Below are positions 1 through 8,932 of a stretch of DNA of 16,986 bases, piece by piece. The notes beneath the pieces were generated by a model, which did no database searches, had not been told where the DNA came from, and worked only from the letters and a program-made list of their open reading frames with translations. Origin of the DNA: an uncultured Atopobium sp. GTDB lineage: Bacteria > Actinomycetota > Coriobacteriia > Coriobacteriales > Atopobiaceae. Location: the NCBI GenBank assembly GCA_946647055.1, contig CAMPCT010000021.1, forward strand, positions 1-16,986, read 5' to 3'. The first letter of the stretch is position 1. Each line of letters begins with the position of its first letter. A program made the translations under genes and the position numbers.

Positions 1-789
1 CTTGGAGAGCTCGTCGGCGGTCTGGAAGCGGGCTGCCGGGTCCTTCTGCATGCACCTGAGGATGATGTACTCGAGCTGCGGGTCGATGGACGGGTTGAGC
101 TGGCTGGGAGGCACGGGCTGCTCGTTGACCTGCTTGAGGGCGACCGAGATGGCGTCGTCGCCCTTGAAGGGGACCTCGCCCGTGGCGGCCTCGTACATGA
201 CGATGCCCAGCGAGTAGATGTCGGAGGTGGGACCAAGCTCCTTGCCCTGGGTCTGCTCGGGGGAGACGTAGTGGGCGGTGCCAAGCACGTTGTTGTCCTG
301 GGTGAGATGGGAGTTCTTCGCCCGGGCGATGCCAAAGTCCATCACCTTGATGTTGCCGTCCGGCTGCACCATGATGTTCTGCGGCTTGATGTCGCGGTGG
401 ATGATGTCGTGCTTGTGGGCGACGGAGAGCGCCTGGCTGATCTGGTAGCCGATCTGCGCCACCTTGCGGCGGTCGAGCGCGCCGTGCTTGCGGATGCCGC
501 TCTTGAGGTCGGTGCCGCGCAGGTACTCCATGACGATGTAGTAGGTGTCATCGTCCTTGCCCCAGTCGTAGACGCTCACGATGTAGGGGCTCTGGAGGGC
601 AGCCGCCGCCTGGGCCTCCTGCTTGAACCGAGCCGCGAACGAGGGGTCGCTCGCGTACTGCGGCAGCATGGTCTTGATCGCGACCGTGCGCCCCAGCACC
701 TCGTCGAGGCCGCGGTAGACGATGGCCATGCCACCAGACCCCACCTTGTCCTGGACCGTGTAGCGTCCCCCGAGTACCTTACCTGCCAT
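1..789 (-). CDS. pknB: PknB-type Ser/Thr protein kinase, N-terminal 263 residues (3' end cut by window)
   Basis: The frame is open from the ATG at 789-787 to the window edge, giving 263 residues that are all kinase domain. Visible motifs are the glycine loop VGSGGMAIVY (16-25), catalytic Lys in AIKT (K39), HRDIKPQN (131-138), DFG (151-153) and the SPE of the activation segment. A GGGAG Shine-Dalgarno lies just upstream of the ATG. Family knowledge: such membrane kinases phosphorylate Thr on cell-division and wall-synthesis proteins, and PknB homologues carry a juxtamembrane region, one TM and extracellular PASTA repeats; that part lies outside the window, so PASTA repeats are not shown here. 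It follows the RodA-PbpA gene by 38 nt and is the last visible gene of the operon. It could equally be a PknA-type kinase. The activation loop keeps threonines (SHLTQ, LGTAHY) usable for autophosphorylation. Confidence 0.93.
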   Translation of the reverse strand, partial: MAGKVLGGRYTVQDKVGSGGMAIVYRGLDEVLGRTVAIKTMLPQYASDPSFAARFKQEAQAAAALQSPYIVSVYDWGKDDDTYYIVMEYLRGTDLKSGIRKHGALDRRKVAQIGYQISQALSVAHKHDIIHRDIKPQNIMVQPDGNIKVMDFGIARAKNSHLTQDNNVLGTAHYVSPEQTQGKELGPTSDIYSLGIVMYEAATGEVPFKGDDAISVALKQVNEQPVPPSQLNPSIDPQLEYIILRCMQKDPAARFQTADELSK

Positions 790-827
790 GTCGTGCTCCC
801 ATCACGCGACGTGTGAAACCATGTTGC

Positions 828-3695
828 CTATCCCCGAGCCTGGATCTCGAGGCATTCGGTGAGGACCTGGCCCGCGATGTAGGTCGCGACGCCCCTCACG
901 TCGTTGCCCTGGCCCTCCACGCAGACGGCGATCGCGATCGTCGGCTGGTCATAGGGGGCGAAGCCCAGGAAGAGGGAGTTCATGCCGCCTGCCACCTGCG
1001 CGGTGCCCGTCTTGCCGGCAACCTTGATGCCCGGCACGGAGGCGGCATAGCCCGTGCCGTTCTGGACCACCTCGAGCATGCCCTCCTTCAAGGCGAGCAC
1101 CGTCTCCGGAGAGATGGGCTGGCCTATGGCCTGGGGGACGGTGCTCGTTACCGTGACGCCCTCGGGCGAGAGGACGTGGTCCACCACGTAGGGGTTGAGG
1201 ACGATGCCGCCGTTGGCGATGGCGGCTGCGACGACCGCGTCCTGCATGACGGTCGCCTGGGGGCCGGCGGGGCTGGCGTGCTCGCCCACGGGTTGGCCGC
1301 AGGCGGCCCAGGCCGTCTCCCACTCGGTCATCTCGGAGGGTTCGGGCATGAGCGAGGGCACGCTCGTGAAGTCCTGGCCCAGCGCCATGCCATAGCCGAA
1401 GGCGTGCGAGTAGCTCACGAGGGCGTCGGCGCCAATCTGCACGCCGAGCTGGGCATATGCGGTGTTGGCGGACTGTGCCAGGGCCTCGCGCAGGGTGATC
1501 GTGCCAAACGACTCCATGTCGTTGTTGGTGACCTGGGCGTTCCCGATGGTCATCTCGGCGGGCGAGTCGTAGGTGCTGTCGAGGGTGGCGATGCCGGCGT
1601 CCAGCGCGGCGGCGAGGGCGATGACCTTGTAGGTCGAGCCGGGCGCGTAGAGCGTCTGGACCGAGCGGTCGATGAGGGCCCCCTGGCCGGAGTCGCCCTG
1701 GATGATCTCGCCGATTTGGTCGTAGGCGAAGGTGGGCGAGGAGGCCTTGGCGAGCACCGCGCCCGTCGAGGGGTCAAGGATCACGATGGCGCCCGCATAG
1801 CCGGCCAGCGCACGCTCGCAGGAGGCCTGCATGCGCGAGTCGATGGTGAGCACCACCGAGTCGCCCGGCGTCTGGATGCCGGCGAGCGAGTACAGGGCGC
1901 TCTGCCAGTCCGAGAAGTCCGCATGCCCCGTGAGCGTCTCGTTCATGGAGTTCTCGATGCCCGTGGAGCCGTACTGGACGGACGTGTAGCCCACGGTGTG
2001 GGCCGCGAGCGTGCCCTCGGGGTAGGAGCGCGAGTAGGAGCCGTCCTCGTTGCGGACGCTCTCGGCCAGCGTGTGACCATCGGACGTGATGATCGAGCCG
2101 CGCTGGACGTAGGCGCTCTTGGCGATGGTGTGGTTGTTGTTGGGGCGGTCCTGCAGCGCCTGCGCGGTCACCACCTGGACATAGGTGAGGTTGCCCACGA
2201 GCGCCGCGAAGAGCAGCGTGAAGGTGGTGATGAGCAGCGTCAGGCGCTTGGAGAGGGCGACTCGCCCCAGGACGCCCGACTCGGTGGTGACCAGGCCAAA
2301 GCGGCCACGGGCGTGGCTGCCGCGCGTGATGGCGCTGGCGAGCGGGTCGCGCGGACGCACGCCGGGCGTGGTGACGCCCGCGCCTACGAGCTCGGTGTCG
2401 CGTCCGGTCGCCTGGTCGCCGGCGCGCAGGAGCAGGCCCACGATGATGAAGCTCGAGAGCAGCGAGCTGCCGCCCTGGCTCATGAAGGGGAGGGTGACGC
2501 CCGTGAGGGGCAGGAGCTTGGTGACGCCGCCCACGATGATGAAGGCCTGGAGCGAGATGCTCGTGATGAGGCCCACGGCGGTGAAGGCGGCCATGTCGCT
2601 CTTGGCGCGGGCGGCCGTGGCAAAGCCACGCACGGCCAGCAGCATGAAGCCGATGAGCACGGCGCTCCCGCCCAGAAGGCCCATCTCCTCGCCGATCGCC
2701 GAGAAGATGAAGTCGCTCTCGACGACGGGGATGAGCGTGGGGACGCCCTTGCCGATGCCCACGCCGGTCAGGCCGCCGTCGGCCAGCGAGTACAGCGACT
2801 GCACGATCTGCATGCCCGCGCCCGAGGGGTCCGCGAAGGGGTCGAGCCAGATCTCGAAGCGGGTGCGCACGTGGCCAAAGAGGTGGTAGCACGCGTAGGC
2901 GCCCAGGGCGAGCAGGGCAAACGAGATGATGACGTACGAGATGCGCCCGGTGGCCACGTAGAGCATGACCACGAAGATCGAGAAGAACAGGAGGGCGCTG
3001 CCCAGGTCGCGCTCGAAGACCACGACGAGCAGCGACAGGCCCCACATCACGAACAGCGGCGCCAGCATGCGCGGCCGCGGGAAGGTCAGGGGCCCCAGAC
3101 GGACGGACGACGCGGCGAGCAGCTCGCGGTTGTCGGCAAGGTAGCTCGCGAGGAAGAGGACGATGCAGATCTTGGCGATCTCGCCCGGCTGGAACGAGAA
3201 GCCCCCGATCTTGAGCCACAGCTTGGAGCCGCTGATCTCGGTGCCGACGACCATGGGCAGCAGCAGGAGGAGCACGCCCACGAGGCCGATGGTGTACTTG
3301 TAGTGGGCGAGCTCGTCGAGGTTGGGCACCACTGCCAGCGTCACGACCATCGCCGCGACGGAGACGAAGAGCCAGATGACCTGGTTGACGGCGAGGTCCG
3401 GCTTGAGCCTGGTCACGAAGGCGATGCCGATGCCCGCCAGCACGAAGACGACGGGCAGGATGGCCGGGTCTGCGCCGGGCGCCAGGAAGCGGATGGCGAT
3501 GTGCGAGATGGTGAAGGCGACGACGAGGGCGATGGGCACCGAGAGCGTCTCCACGGAGAGGGCGAGCCCGGCGTTGGCCACGTACAGGGCATAGAGCAGC
3601 ATGACGGGCAGGGACCCGGCCACGAGCAGCAGCAGCTCGGTGTTGCGACGCGAGCCCTCGTGCGTGGTCGCCTGGGTCTCATATGGGCTGGCCAT
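828..3695 (-). CDS. rodA-pbpA: RodA/FtsW-type SEDS glycosyltransferase fused to PbpA-type class B penicillin-binding protein
   Basis: One uninterrupted 955-residue frame carries two enzymes. Residues about 20-425 are a polytopic SEDS domain, with [15 protein letters not shown] near 161-175, [14 protein letters not shown] near 326-339 (D328 aligns with the essential Asp of RodA/FtsW) and [17 protein letters not shown] near 395-411. Residues about 425-483 are a polar, likely cytoplasmic linker. A TM helix follows at about 484-507, then an extracytoplasmic dimerisation region and transpeptidase domain with STYK (687-690, nucleophile S687), SAN (742-744) and KTG (895-897). Known roles: SEDS proteins polymerise lipid II into glycan strands and class B PBPs cross-link them. 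Elsewhere these are two adjacent genes, rodA and pbpA; here no stop or frameshift separates them. The ATG lies 2 nt after the pstP stop, with the SD inside the pstP end (GGGGG). The topology fits: an even TM number returns the chain to the cytoplasm before the PBP anchor. Confidence 0.95.
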   Translation of the reverse strand: MASPYETQATTHEGSRRNTELLLLVAGSLPVMLLYALYVANAGLALSVETLSVPIALVVAFTISHIAIRFLAPGADPAILPVVFVLAGIGIAFVTRLKPDLAVNQVIWLFVSVAAMVVTLAVVPNLDELAHYKYTIGLVGVLLLLLPMVVGTEISGSKLWLKIGGFSFQPGEIAKICIVLFLASYLADNRELLAASSVRLGPLTFPRPRMLAPLFVMWGLSLLVVVFERDLGSALLFFSIFVVMLYVATGRISYVIISFALLALGAYACYHLFGHVRTRFEIWLDPFADPSGAGMQIVQSLYSLADGGLTGVGIGKGVPTLIPVVESDFIFSAIGEEMGLLGGSAVLIGFMLLAVRGFATAARAKSDMAAFTAVGLITSISLQAFIIVGGVTKLLPLTGVTLPFMSQGGSSLLSSFIIVGLLLRAGDQATGRDTELVGAGVTTPGVRPRDPLASAITRGSHARGRFGLVTTESGVLGRVALSKRLTLLITTFTLLFAALVGNLTYVQVVTAQALQDRPNNNHTIAKSAYVQRGSIITSDGHTLAESVRNEDGSYSRSYPEGTLAAHTVGYTSVQYGSTGIENSMNETLTGHADFSDWQSALYSLAGIQTPGDSVVLTIDSRMQASCERALAGYAGAIVILDPSTGAVLAKASSPTFAYDQIGEIIQGDSGQGALIDRSVQTLYAPGSTYKVIALAAALDAGIATLDSTYDSPAEMTIGNAQVTNNDMESFGTITLREALAQSANTAYAQLGVQIGADALVSYSHAFGYGMALGQDFTSVPSLMPEPSEMTEWETAWAACGQPVGEHASPAGPQATVMQDAVVAAAIANGGIVLNPYVVDHVLSPEGVTVTSTVPQAIGQPISPETVLALKEGMLEVVQNGTGYAASVPGIKVAGKTGTAQVAGGMNSLFLGFAPYDQPTIAIAVCVEGQGNDVRGVATYIAGQVLTECLEIQARG

Positions 3696-3697
3696 GG

Positions 3698-5146
3698 CTA
3701 GTCACCCCCCTTGGCCTGGTCGTCCGACGGCTGGGCGGGAGGCGCGCTGGTGGAACTGGCGACGCCGTCCGCCTCGGCGGAGATGATCACGGGGTCGCCG
3801 TTCTCGTCGACCTCGGACTGGGACTGCGTGGAGTCGGCCGCCTCGGCGGCCTTGGCCTTGTCGGCCTCGATCTGGGCGAGGTAGCCCTCGACGATGGAGA
3901 CCGCCTCGTCATGGCTTGAGACGGGGATGCCCTCGGCAAGCTGCTTCTGCGTGGTGTCGGGGAGGTCGGAGACGCTGACCTCCGTCCGCTCGGAGAGCTC
4001 GGAGAGGTCGATGCCCAGGAGCTGCGCGTTGACGCCGCGGTGGATGCCCACGGAGCCGTTGTCGTCGGAGAGGTACCAGGACTGCCTGACGTAGAAGGCA
4101 CCCAGCGCCGCGAAGACCGCCACGACGGCGAGCAGGCCCGTCCCCAGCGCGGCGAAGTGCCTGACGAACTCGCGATGGTGCCTGTCCGAGCTGCCGTCGT
4201 CGACGACGTCGACCACGACCACGGTGACGTTGTCGTGGCCGCCTTCGGAAAGCGCGCAGCTCACGAGGTTGTCGGCAGCCTGCTGGGGGCTTGCGCTCGA
4301 GACGGCGACCGACTCGATGATGCTGTCGGGGACCATGGAGGACAGGCCGTCGGAGCAGATGATGATGCGGTCGCCCTGCTCGACCTCGAGCGTGAAGTGG
4401 TCGGCGTACATCTCGGGGTCGGAGCCCAGGGCTCGCGTGATGACGGAGCGGGACGGGTGGATGCGGGCCTCGTCAGCCGTGATCTCGCCGGCGTCGATGA
4501 GCTCCTCGACGAAGGAGTGGTCGTGCGTGACGCGCACGAGCGTGCCCATGTGGAGCACGTAGACGCGCGAGTCGCCCACGTGGGCGACGGCCATGCGGTC
4601 GCCCTCGAGGACGACGCAGGTGGCGGTGCAGCCCATGCCGGGCTTGCCCACGCCGTTCTCGACTGCGTTGATGATGTCGGTGTTCGCCGTCTCGACGGCC
4701 GCGCCGAGCAGGGAGTCGTCGACGTGGTCGACGCCGGTGCGCGAGAGCGACTGGACTGCCAGGGAGCTGGCCACCTCGCCGGCGGCATGGCCGCCCATGC
4801 CGTCGCACACCGCGAAGAGCGGGGCCTGGACGAGGAAGGAGTCCTCGTTGTGGTCGCGGATGAGGCCCACGTCCGAGCGCGCGCCCCACGAGAGGGTCTT
4901 CGAGCTGCCCGTGTTCGTGTCGGCCCCGGCACGTCCCTCGACGGGCACGGTCTTGAGGCCGGGCGCGTTGACGGGGGTCTGCGAGGGGGGAGGGGTGACC
5001 TTGGGCTGGTCGGCCGCGGGCGGCTCCACCGGGGTGGTCGTCACGTCCTCCGTGCCCATGGTCGCCTCACGAACGGCCGCGACGACCTCGGTGAGGTCGG
5101 CCGTGTCGCCCGGCTCGGGCAGGGAGGTGTTGATGACGTCCGTCAT
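3698..5146 (-). CDS. pstP: PP2C-family Ser/Thr phosphatase, PstP-like, with N-terminal extension
   Basis: 482 residues. Residues about 86-315 are a PPM/PP2C domain with DHNED (98-102), [11 protein letters not shown] (114-124), [10 protein letters not shown] (187-196), CSDGLSS (264-270) and GGHDNVT (302-308), so the metal-binding Asp set is intact. One TM (about 331-353) is followed by an outside tail of about 130 residues, partly Ala/Lys/Glu-rich. This is the layout of mycobacterial PstP, which dephosphorylates PknA/PknB and their wall-synthesis substrates. Unusual is the extension of about 85 residues before the catalytic domain, rich in Pro and Thr ([10 protein letters not shown] at 35-44); mycobacterial PstP begins almost directly with the phosphatase fold. 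The start is supported by an ATGA overlap with the end of fhaB. A shorter form from M30 is possible but would still keep a long leader. The stop is 2 nt before the RodA-PbpA start. Confidence 0.94.
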   Translation of the reverse strand: MTDVINTSLPEPGDTADLTEVVAAVREATMGTEDVTTTPVEPPAADQPKVTPPPSQTPVNAPGLKTVPVEGRAGADTNTGSSKTLSWGARSDVGLIRDHNEDSFLVQAPLFAVCDGMGGHAAGEVASSLAVQSLSRTGVDHVDDSLLGAAVETANTDIINAVENGVGKPGMGCTATCVVLEGDRMAVAHVGDSRVYVLHMGTLVRVTHDHSFVEELIDAGEITADEARIHPSRSVITRALGSDPEMYADHFTLEVEQGDRIIICSDGLSSMVPDSIIESVAVSSASPQQAADNLVSCALSEGGHDNVTVVVVDVVDDGSSDRHHREFVRHFAALGTGLLAVVAVFAALGAFYVRQSWYLSDDNGSVGIHRGVNAQLLGIDLSELSERTEVSVSDLPDTTQKQLAEGIPVSSHDEAVSIVEGYLAQIEADKAKAAEAADSTQSQSEVDENGDPVIISAEADGVASSTSAPPAQPSDDQAKGGD

Positions 5147-5556
5147 TGGCGACTGACCCTCATGATGGTGTCTCCCACCTGGACCTCGTCACCGTCGCGC
5201 AGGGTGACGGGCTGCTCGATGGGATGGCCGTTGACGAAGGTCCCGTTGGTGGACTCGAGGTCCTCGACCACGAGGGCGGGGCCTTGGAGCGTGAAGCGGG
5301 CGTGCGTCGACGAGACGTACGGCTCGGCGATGACGATGTCGGACGAGGGGGAGCGTCCCACCACGACGGGCCCCAGCATGTCCACGTGCAGACCACGCAG
5401 CTGCTTGGGTCCCTTCTCCACGTCGACGCACCAGATGGCGGCATCCGTGCGCTGGCCGCGCACAAGGCCGATGCCCGTCCTCATCACCGAGAAGAGGAAC
5501 AGGTACAGCAGGATGACGAGCAGGATGCGCCCAGCGAAGAGAACGAGGTCGATCAT
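5143..5556 (-). CDS. fhaB: FhaB-like membrane-anchored FHA domain protein
   Basis: 137 residues: an N-terminal hydrophobic helix (about 3-24) followed by a C-terminal FHA domain (about 55-135) with the phosphothreonine-binding signature GRSPSSD (67-73), SSTHA (82-86) and STNGTFVNG (102-110). Size and layout match mycobacterial FhaB (FipA), which sits in the membrane, binds Thr-phosphorylated partners such as division proteins, and is encoded beside pstP. The gene begins 11 nt after the fhaA stop; the SD AGGGGG overlaps that stop codon. Its TGA overlaps the ATG of pstP by 4 nt. Recognition of a specific phosphopeptide is inferred from the family, not shown here. Confidence 0.93.
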   Translation of the reverse strand: MIDLVLFAGRILLVILLYLFLFSVMRTGIGLVRGQRTDAAIWCVDVEKGPKQLRGLHVDMLGPVVVGRSPSSDIVIAEPYVSSTHARFTLQGPALVVEDLESTNGTFVNGHPIEQPVTLRDGDEVQVGDTIMRVSRQ

Positions 5557-5567
5557 CGGGGTACCCC

Positions 5568-6608
5568 CTAGTTCTCCCTGAACTCGAGGTTCACGAGGCC
5601 AAGCGTGATGAGGTCCCCATCACGCAGGAAGCACTGGTCGACGTCGACGTCATTGACCAGGGTCCCGTTGGTGGAGTTGAGGTCGGTGATGCGCCATGCG
5701 GTGCCGGTGTAGGCCAGCTCGGCGTGGCGGCGGGAGACGTTGGGGTCGCGCAGGACGATGCCGTGGCTCGTGCGCTCGCGGCCGATGATGACCTTGGGGG
5801 CGATGGCCGTGTAGGTGCGCCCCGACTGTCGGTCGATGAGCAGGCAGGTCTGCGGGGCCTCCTGCTGGGCGGTCTGCTGGGCGACGAGCGCGGCCTCCGC
5901 GTCGTGCAGCGCCTTGATGGCGCCCGTTCCGTAGGGGTCGTTCGCGGGACCACCGCGACGCTTGGTGGCAGGGACATCCGGAGCCGCCGCACGGCCCTGG
6001 GACGGGACGACGAGGGGCTCGTTGAGCTCGCTCGCGGGGATGACGTCAAGGCCGGCGTCATCGGCGCCGTCGGGGCCGGCCGCCAGCACCGCGGGGCTGG
6101 GGATGGGCTTGAGGCCGGGCATGGCGGCGTCGGCAGATCCCTTGTGCCTGCTGCCGCGGGCAGGCGCCGGCTTTGCCGCCCCACCCAGGTTGGAGTTGCC
6201 GCTGTAGTAGGCGCGCTCCTCCGCGCGCAGGCGCTCGAGGGTCCGCGCGTCTACGTTCTCGGCGAAGACGGAGAACTTGCCGCTCCTCAGCGAGGGGTCG
6301 ACCATGAAGCGCACCAGCGGCTCGCCCACGAACGAGTAGCCACGCACCTGCGCCTGGGCCTCCACGAACTGCCTGATCTCGAGGGTGAGCTGGTCGTAGA
6401 AGGGACGCATGAGGGAGTCGTCGGTGCCCGAGACGAGCACGGTGAAGAGGGCGGGGGCGGTGTCCACGCCATCGATGACGAAGGTCTCGTTCTCCATCTC
6501 GTGCGCGGCGCGCTTCGCGAGCCTCTTGAACGAGAACGGCGCGGTGAAGCCGCGGCGCGACCCGAAGATGCTCGAGATGCGGTCCTCGAAGACGTTGAAG
6601 AAGTTCAT
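5568..6608 (-). CDS. fhaA: FhaA-like protein: DUF3662 domain plus C-terminal FHA domain
   Basis: 346 residues from the ATG at 6608-6606. The open frame extends further upstream (to 7118), but that part is a shadow of the kinase gene. The ATG is supported by GGAGG 7 nt upstream and by its ATGA overlap with the kinase stop. Residues 1-130 (MNFFNVFEDR start, VLVSGTDDS) match the DUF3662 domain found at the N-terminus of mycobacterial FhaA. Residues about 140-250 are a low-complexity linker, shorter than in Mycobacterium (whole protein about 527 residues there). Residues about 255-345 are an FHA domain with GRERTSHG (276-283), VSRRHAE (291-297) and NSTNGTLVN (311-319). Known role: FhaA binds phosphorylated MviN/MurJ and PknB-related targets and affects peptidoglycan synthesis; the same job is inferred here. 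Confidence 0.93.
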   Translation of the reverse strand: MNFFNVFEDRISSIFGSRRGFTAPFSFKRLAKRAAHEMENETFVIDGVDTAPALFTVLVSGTDDSLMRPFYDQLTLEIRQFVEAQAQVRGYSFVGEPLVRFMVDPSLRSGKFSVFAENVDARTLERLRAEERAYYSGNSNLGGAAKPAPARGSRHKGSADAAMPGLKPIPSPAVLAAGPDGADDAGLDVIPASELNEPLVVPSQGRAAAPDVPATKRRGGPANDPYGTGAIKALHDAEAALVAQQTAQQEAPQTCLLIDRQSGRTYTAIAPKVIIGRERTSHGIVLRDPNVSRRHAELAYTGTAWRITDLNSTNGTLVNDVDVDQCFLRDGDLITLGLVNLEFREN

Positions 6609-8539
6609 CGGTTGTCCTCCTGGCTCACGTGAGGGGGCCCAAAGGTCGAAACTGCAATGCCCATAAGTATGAACAAGAGTACCGCAATGGCGACCATGCT
6701 CGGGCTCGGGGGCTCCCATATTCCGCCATTCTTCACCCATGTCGCCAGCATCTGCACAAAGATGAAGCCACAGAGGCCCACGAGTTGGCCGAATATGGCG
6801 AGGGGCTTGCTCCCCCGGTGCGACAGCAGCGAGACCACGAGCGCGACCGTCGCCATCCCCGCAGGGGCGACGAGCTCGGTCGGGCTCGAGAGCGTCGCGC
6901 GGGCGACCGTCCAGATGGTCTGCGCCGAGATGCCCATGACGACGCCCGCCGAGACGACGCGCTCCGCGAACCAGCCCAGAAGGACGGTGACGAAGGCCGC
7001 GAGGGGCGTGAGCCCGTAGCCGGAGAGGGCGACGCCGGTCACCGGGGCAAAGGTCAGGGCGGGCATGAGCAACGCGGCGCTCGCGAGGTCGTGGACGCGG
7101 CCGACGCGGTACCACCACAGGCCGAGCGCCACGCCCACCACCAGCCCGATGGCCAGGGCGACGTGCGGCTGCACCTCGGGAATGGCGCCCATGGGGATGT
7201 TCAGGCCCATGTCGCTCACGTCAACCGCATTTGACCCGGCGGTGTTCCCTCCCAGCACGGCGAGCGCGCGCTCGACCGAGAGGGTCGAGACGCTCGCCCC
7301 GCCCACGATGGTCGCGAGGGTGAGGCCCAGGACGGCAAGCGCAGCCCCAAGGGGCGGCAGGGCCGCACCTGCGACGGCCGCGACAAGGGCTGGCGCCAGA
7401 CGATGGGGCAAGGACGAGAAGCCCAGGCAGGGGGCGATGCACCATCCCAGCCAGGCAAGGCTGGCCGCGACCAGCGCGCGCGTGCAGAACGTCCCCAGCC
7501 AGGGGGCCTTCTCCTCGAGCGTGAGCCTCCTGCCGTGGAAGACGGTGTCGGGGGCCTCGTCGTCGGTGAGCTGGCCCAGCAGGTCGCGAAGCGAGGCCTG
7601 GCCTTGGTCGGGGTCGCCCAGCACGGGGACGCACTCGTCGGCGAACTCTGCGACCGAGGTGGTGCGATAGGCGGGGTCCGACTCGAGCGCTGCAAGCAGG
7701 GACGAGGCCGCCTCAGGGGGAAGCGTCCCCGCGAGCTTCGCGAGGGTGGTCCCGCGGCTGCCCCCCTTGTGGATGAGGGCGAGCGACTCCTCGGCGGTAC
7801 GGGCGGCGAAGGGGTTCTTGCCGGTAAGCGACTGCAGGACGACGACCGCGAGCGCAAAGAGGTCGCAGCGCTCGTCGACCAGGCCTCCCTGGATCTGCTC
7901 GGGGGGCATGTAGCCCACGGTGCCGCCGCGCGCGTCGGCATACCCGGCCGCGGAGGCGAGCGTCGCCATGCCAAAGTCGCCCAGCTTCACGATGCCCTTG
8001 CGGTCGAACATGATGTTGGCGGGCTTGATGTCCAGGTGCAGGACGCCGTTCTCGTGCGCGTAGTCGAGGGCGTCGGCAAGGGAGTCGAGCACGTAGGCAG
8101 CCTCGTCGGGTAGGAGCGTGCCGCCCTCGACGCGAGCGAGCAGCTCCTGCAGGGTCACCCCGTCCACGAACTCCATGACCAGGTAGGCATAGTCGTAGTC
8201 GGCCTCGAAGTCGAAGACCGTGACGATGTTGGGGTGCGAGAGCATGCATGAGGTGCGCGCCTCGGAGAGGGCCTCCTGGATGGTCGAGACGTTGGTGGCG
8301 GCGCCCGGGGCCGAGAGGGGGATGCACTTGATGGCGACGCGGCGCTGGAGGCGCGTGTCCCAGCAGACCTCGACGGTGCCAAAGCCCCCCTCGGCACGCG
8401 ACTCGAGGACCCGGTACCTGTTGAGGATGAGGCCGGAGGGCTCCTCGGGGGAGTGCTCATAGCTGTCCTGGCCATAGGCGTTGGGCGAGGCCACCGCCTG
8501 GCGTCGGAGCATGGTATGTGGGCCGTTTGCGTCTCGCAC
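6605..8539 (-). CDS. Ser/Thr protein kinase with polytopic membrane C-terminal domain (no PASTA)
   Basis: 644 residues. Kinase domain about 41-305: glycine loop AEGGFGTVEV (49-58), Lys in AIKC (K71), catalytic loop HLDIKPANI (168-176), DFG (188-190), GYMPPEQ (209-215). The catalytic loop has Leu in place of the Arg of HRD, making it a non-RD kinase; the catalytic Asp170 and Asn175 are kept. Residues about 350-635 contain about seven to eight hydrophobic segments and no extracellular sensor repeats, unlike PASTA kinases. The start is a GTG at 8539-8537 preceded by AAGGGA at good spacing; an internal ATG nine codons on has no SD. It is the first gene of the operon and overlaps fhaA by 4 nt, so its signal probably feeds the FHA proteins, PstP and the wall synthase. 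I do not recognise the membrane domain as a named family. Confidence 0.92.
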   Translation of the reverse strand: MRDANGPHTMLRRQAVASPNAYGQDSYEHSPEEPSGLILNRYRVLESRAEGGFGTVEVCWDTRLQRRVAIKCIPLSAPGAATNVSTIQEALSEARTSCMLSHPNIVTVFDFEADYDYAYLVMEFVDGVTLQELLARVEGGTLLPDEAAYVLDSLADALDYAHENGVLHLDIKPANIMFDRKGIVKLGDFGMATLASAAGYADARGGTVGYMPPEQIQGGLVDERCDLFALAVVVLQSLTGKNPFAARTAEESLALIHKGGSRGTTLAKLAGTLPPEAASSLLAALESDPAYRTTSVAEFADECVPVLGDPDQGQASLRDLLGQLTDDEAPDTVFHGRRLTLEEKAPWLGTFCTRALVAASLAWLGWCIAPCLGFSSLPHRLAPALVAAVAGAALPPLGAALAVLGLTLATIVGGASVSTLSVERALAVLGGNTAGSNAVDVSDMGLNIPMGAIPEVQPHVALAIGLVVGVALGLWWYRVGRVHDLASAALLMPALTFAPVTGVALSGYGLTPLAAFVTVLLGWFAERVVSAGVVMGISAQTIWTVARATLSSPTELVAPAGMATVALVVSLLSHRGSKPLAIFGQLVGLCGFIFVQMLATWVKNGGIWEPPSPSMVAIAVLLFILMGIAVSTFGPPHVSQEDNR

Positions 8540-8587
8540 GAAGGTCCCTTGTTCGTCTTAGCTGCGTTTGTGCGTACGTGCCACGAC

Positions 8588-8593
8588 ATTTTA
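8588..8593 (-). promoter_or_regulatory. Candidate -10 box for the kinase-fha-pstP-rodA-pbpA operon
   Basis: On the minus strand TAAAAT lies about 50 nt upstream of the GTG start of the first operon gene, in the 115-bp divergent gap with tRNA-Leu. No good -35 hexamer is seen at 16-18 nt; TTGCAA is 21 nt away. The call is weak and rests on position and the hexamer alone. Confidence 0.3.
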
Positions 8594-8614
8594 CCGCATT
8601 ACATCAATTCTCGT

Positions 8615-8644
8615 TTGCAAAGCGGCGGGGGTTAGTAGTAGAAT
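8615..8644 (+). promoter_or_regulatory. Promoter of tRNA-Leu
   Basis: TTGCAA (8615-8620) and TAGAAT (8639-8644) are separated by 18 bp, and the predicted start lies a few nt before the 5' end of the tRNA at 8655. This fits a vegetative sigma factor promoter. Confidence 0.6.
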
Positions 8645-8654
8645 TCGGTCTCAC

Positions 8655-8741
8655 GCGGGCGTGGCGGAATTGGCAGACGCGTACGGTTCAGGTCCGTATG
8701 AGAGCAATCTCGTGGGGGTTCAAGTCCCTTCGCCCGCACCA
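8655..8741 (+). tRNA. tRNA-Leu (anticodon CAG)
   Basis: The acceptor stem GCGGGCG pairs fully with CGCCCGC (8731-8737), followed by genome-encoded ACCA (8738-8741). The anticodon stem TACGG/CCGTA encloses the loop TTCAGGT with anticodon CAG at 8689-8691. The D-arm begins GCGGAATTGG, a long variable arm (GAGAGCAATCTC region) marks a class II tRNA, and the T-loop GGTTCAAGTCC is present. It reads leucine CUG codons, which should be very frequent in this GC-rich genome. Confidence 0.97.
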
Positions 8742-8752
8742 TCGATCCTGAG

Positions 8753-8777
8753 AGGCCTCCCAGATGGGAGGCCTTTT
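8753..8777 (+). terminator. Rho-independent terminator of tRNA-Leu
   Basis: GGCCTCCC and GGGAGGCC form an 8-9 bp GC-rich stem with a 4-nt loop, directly followed by TTTT, starting about 12 nt after the CCA of tRNA-Leu. The stem is the same as that behind tRNA-Arg at 12691. Confidence 0.88.
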
Positions 8778-8932
8778 CGTTAGCGCGAGGCCGTTTGCGT
8801 CACTGTCCTTGCAGATGGCACACTGCAAACGTTTCCGATGAGATCTTGCGGTTTTGGCGTCTCCCTCTGTGCGACCTGCAAGCACAGGGAGCTGCATGGC
8901 TCGTCAAGAAGGCCGTCGAGAGCCCCAAGGGG

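Noticed and set aside
813..3701. A 962-codon open frame on the plus strand antisense to rodA-pbpA, and a similar 513-codon frame at 4040-5581
   Set aside because: They mirror genes with intact catalytic motifs; the products are low-complexity (H, D, G, R, E-rich) and have no RBS. Long antisense frames are expected with GC-rich third positions.
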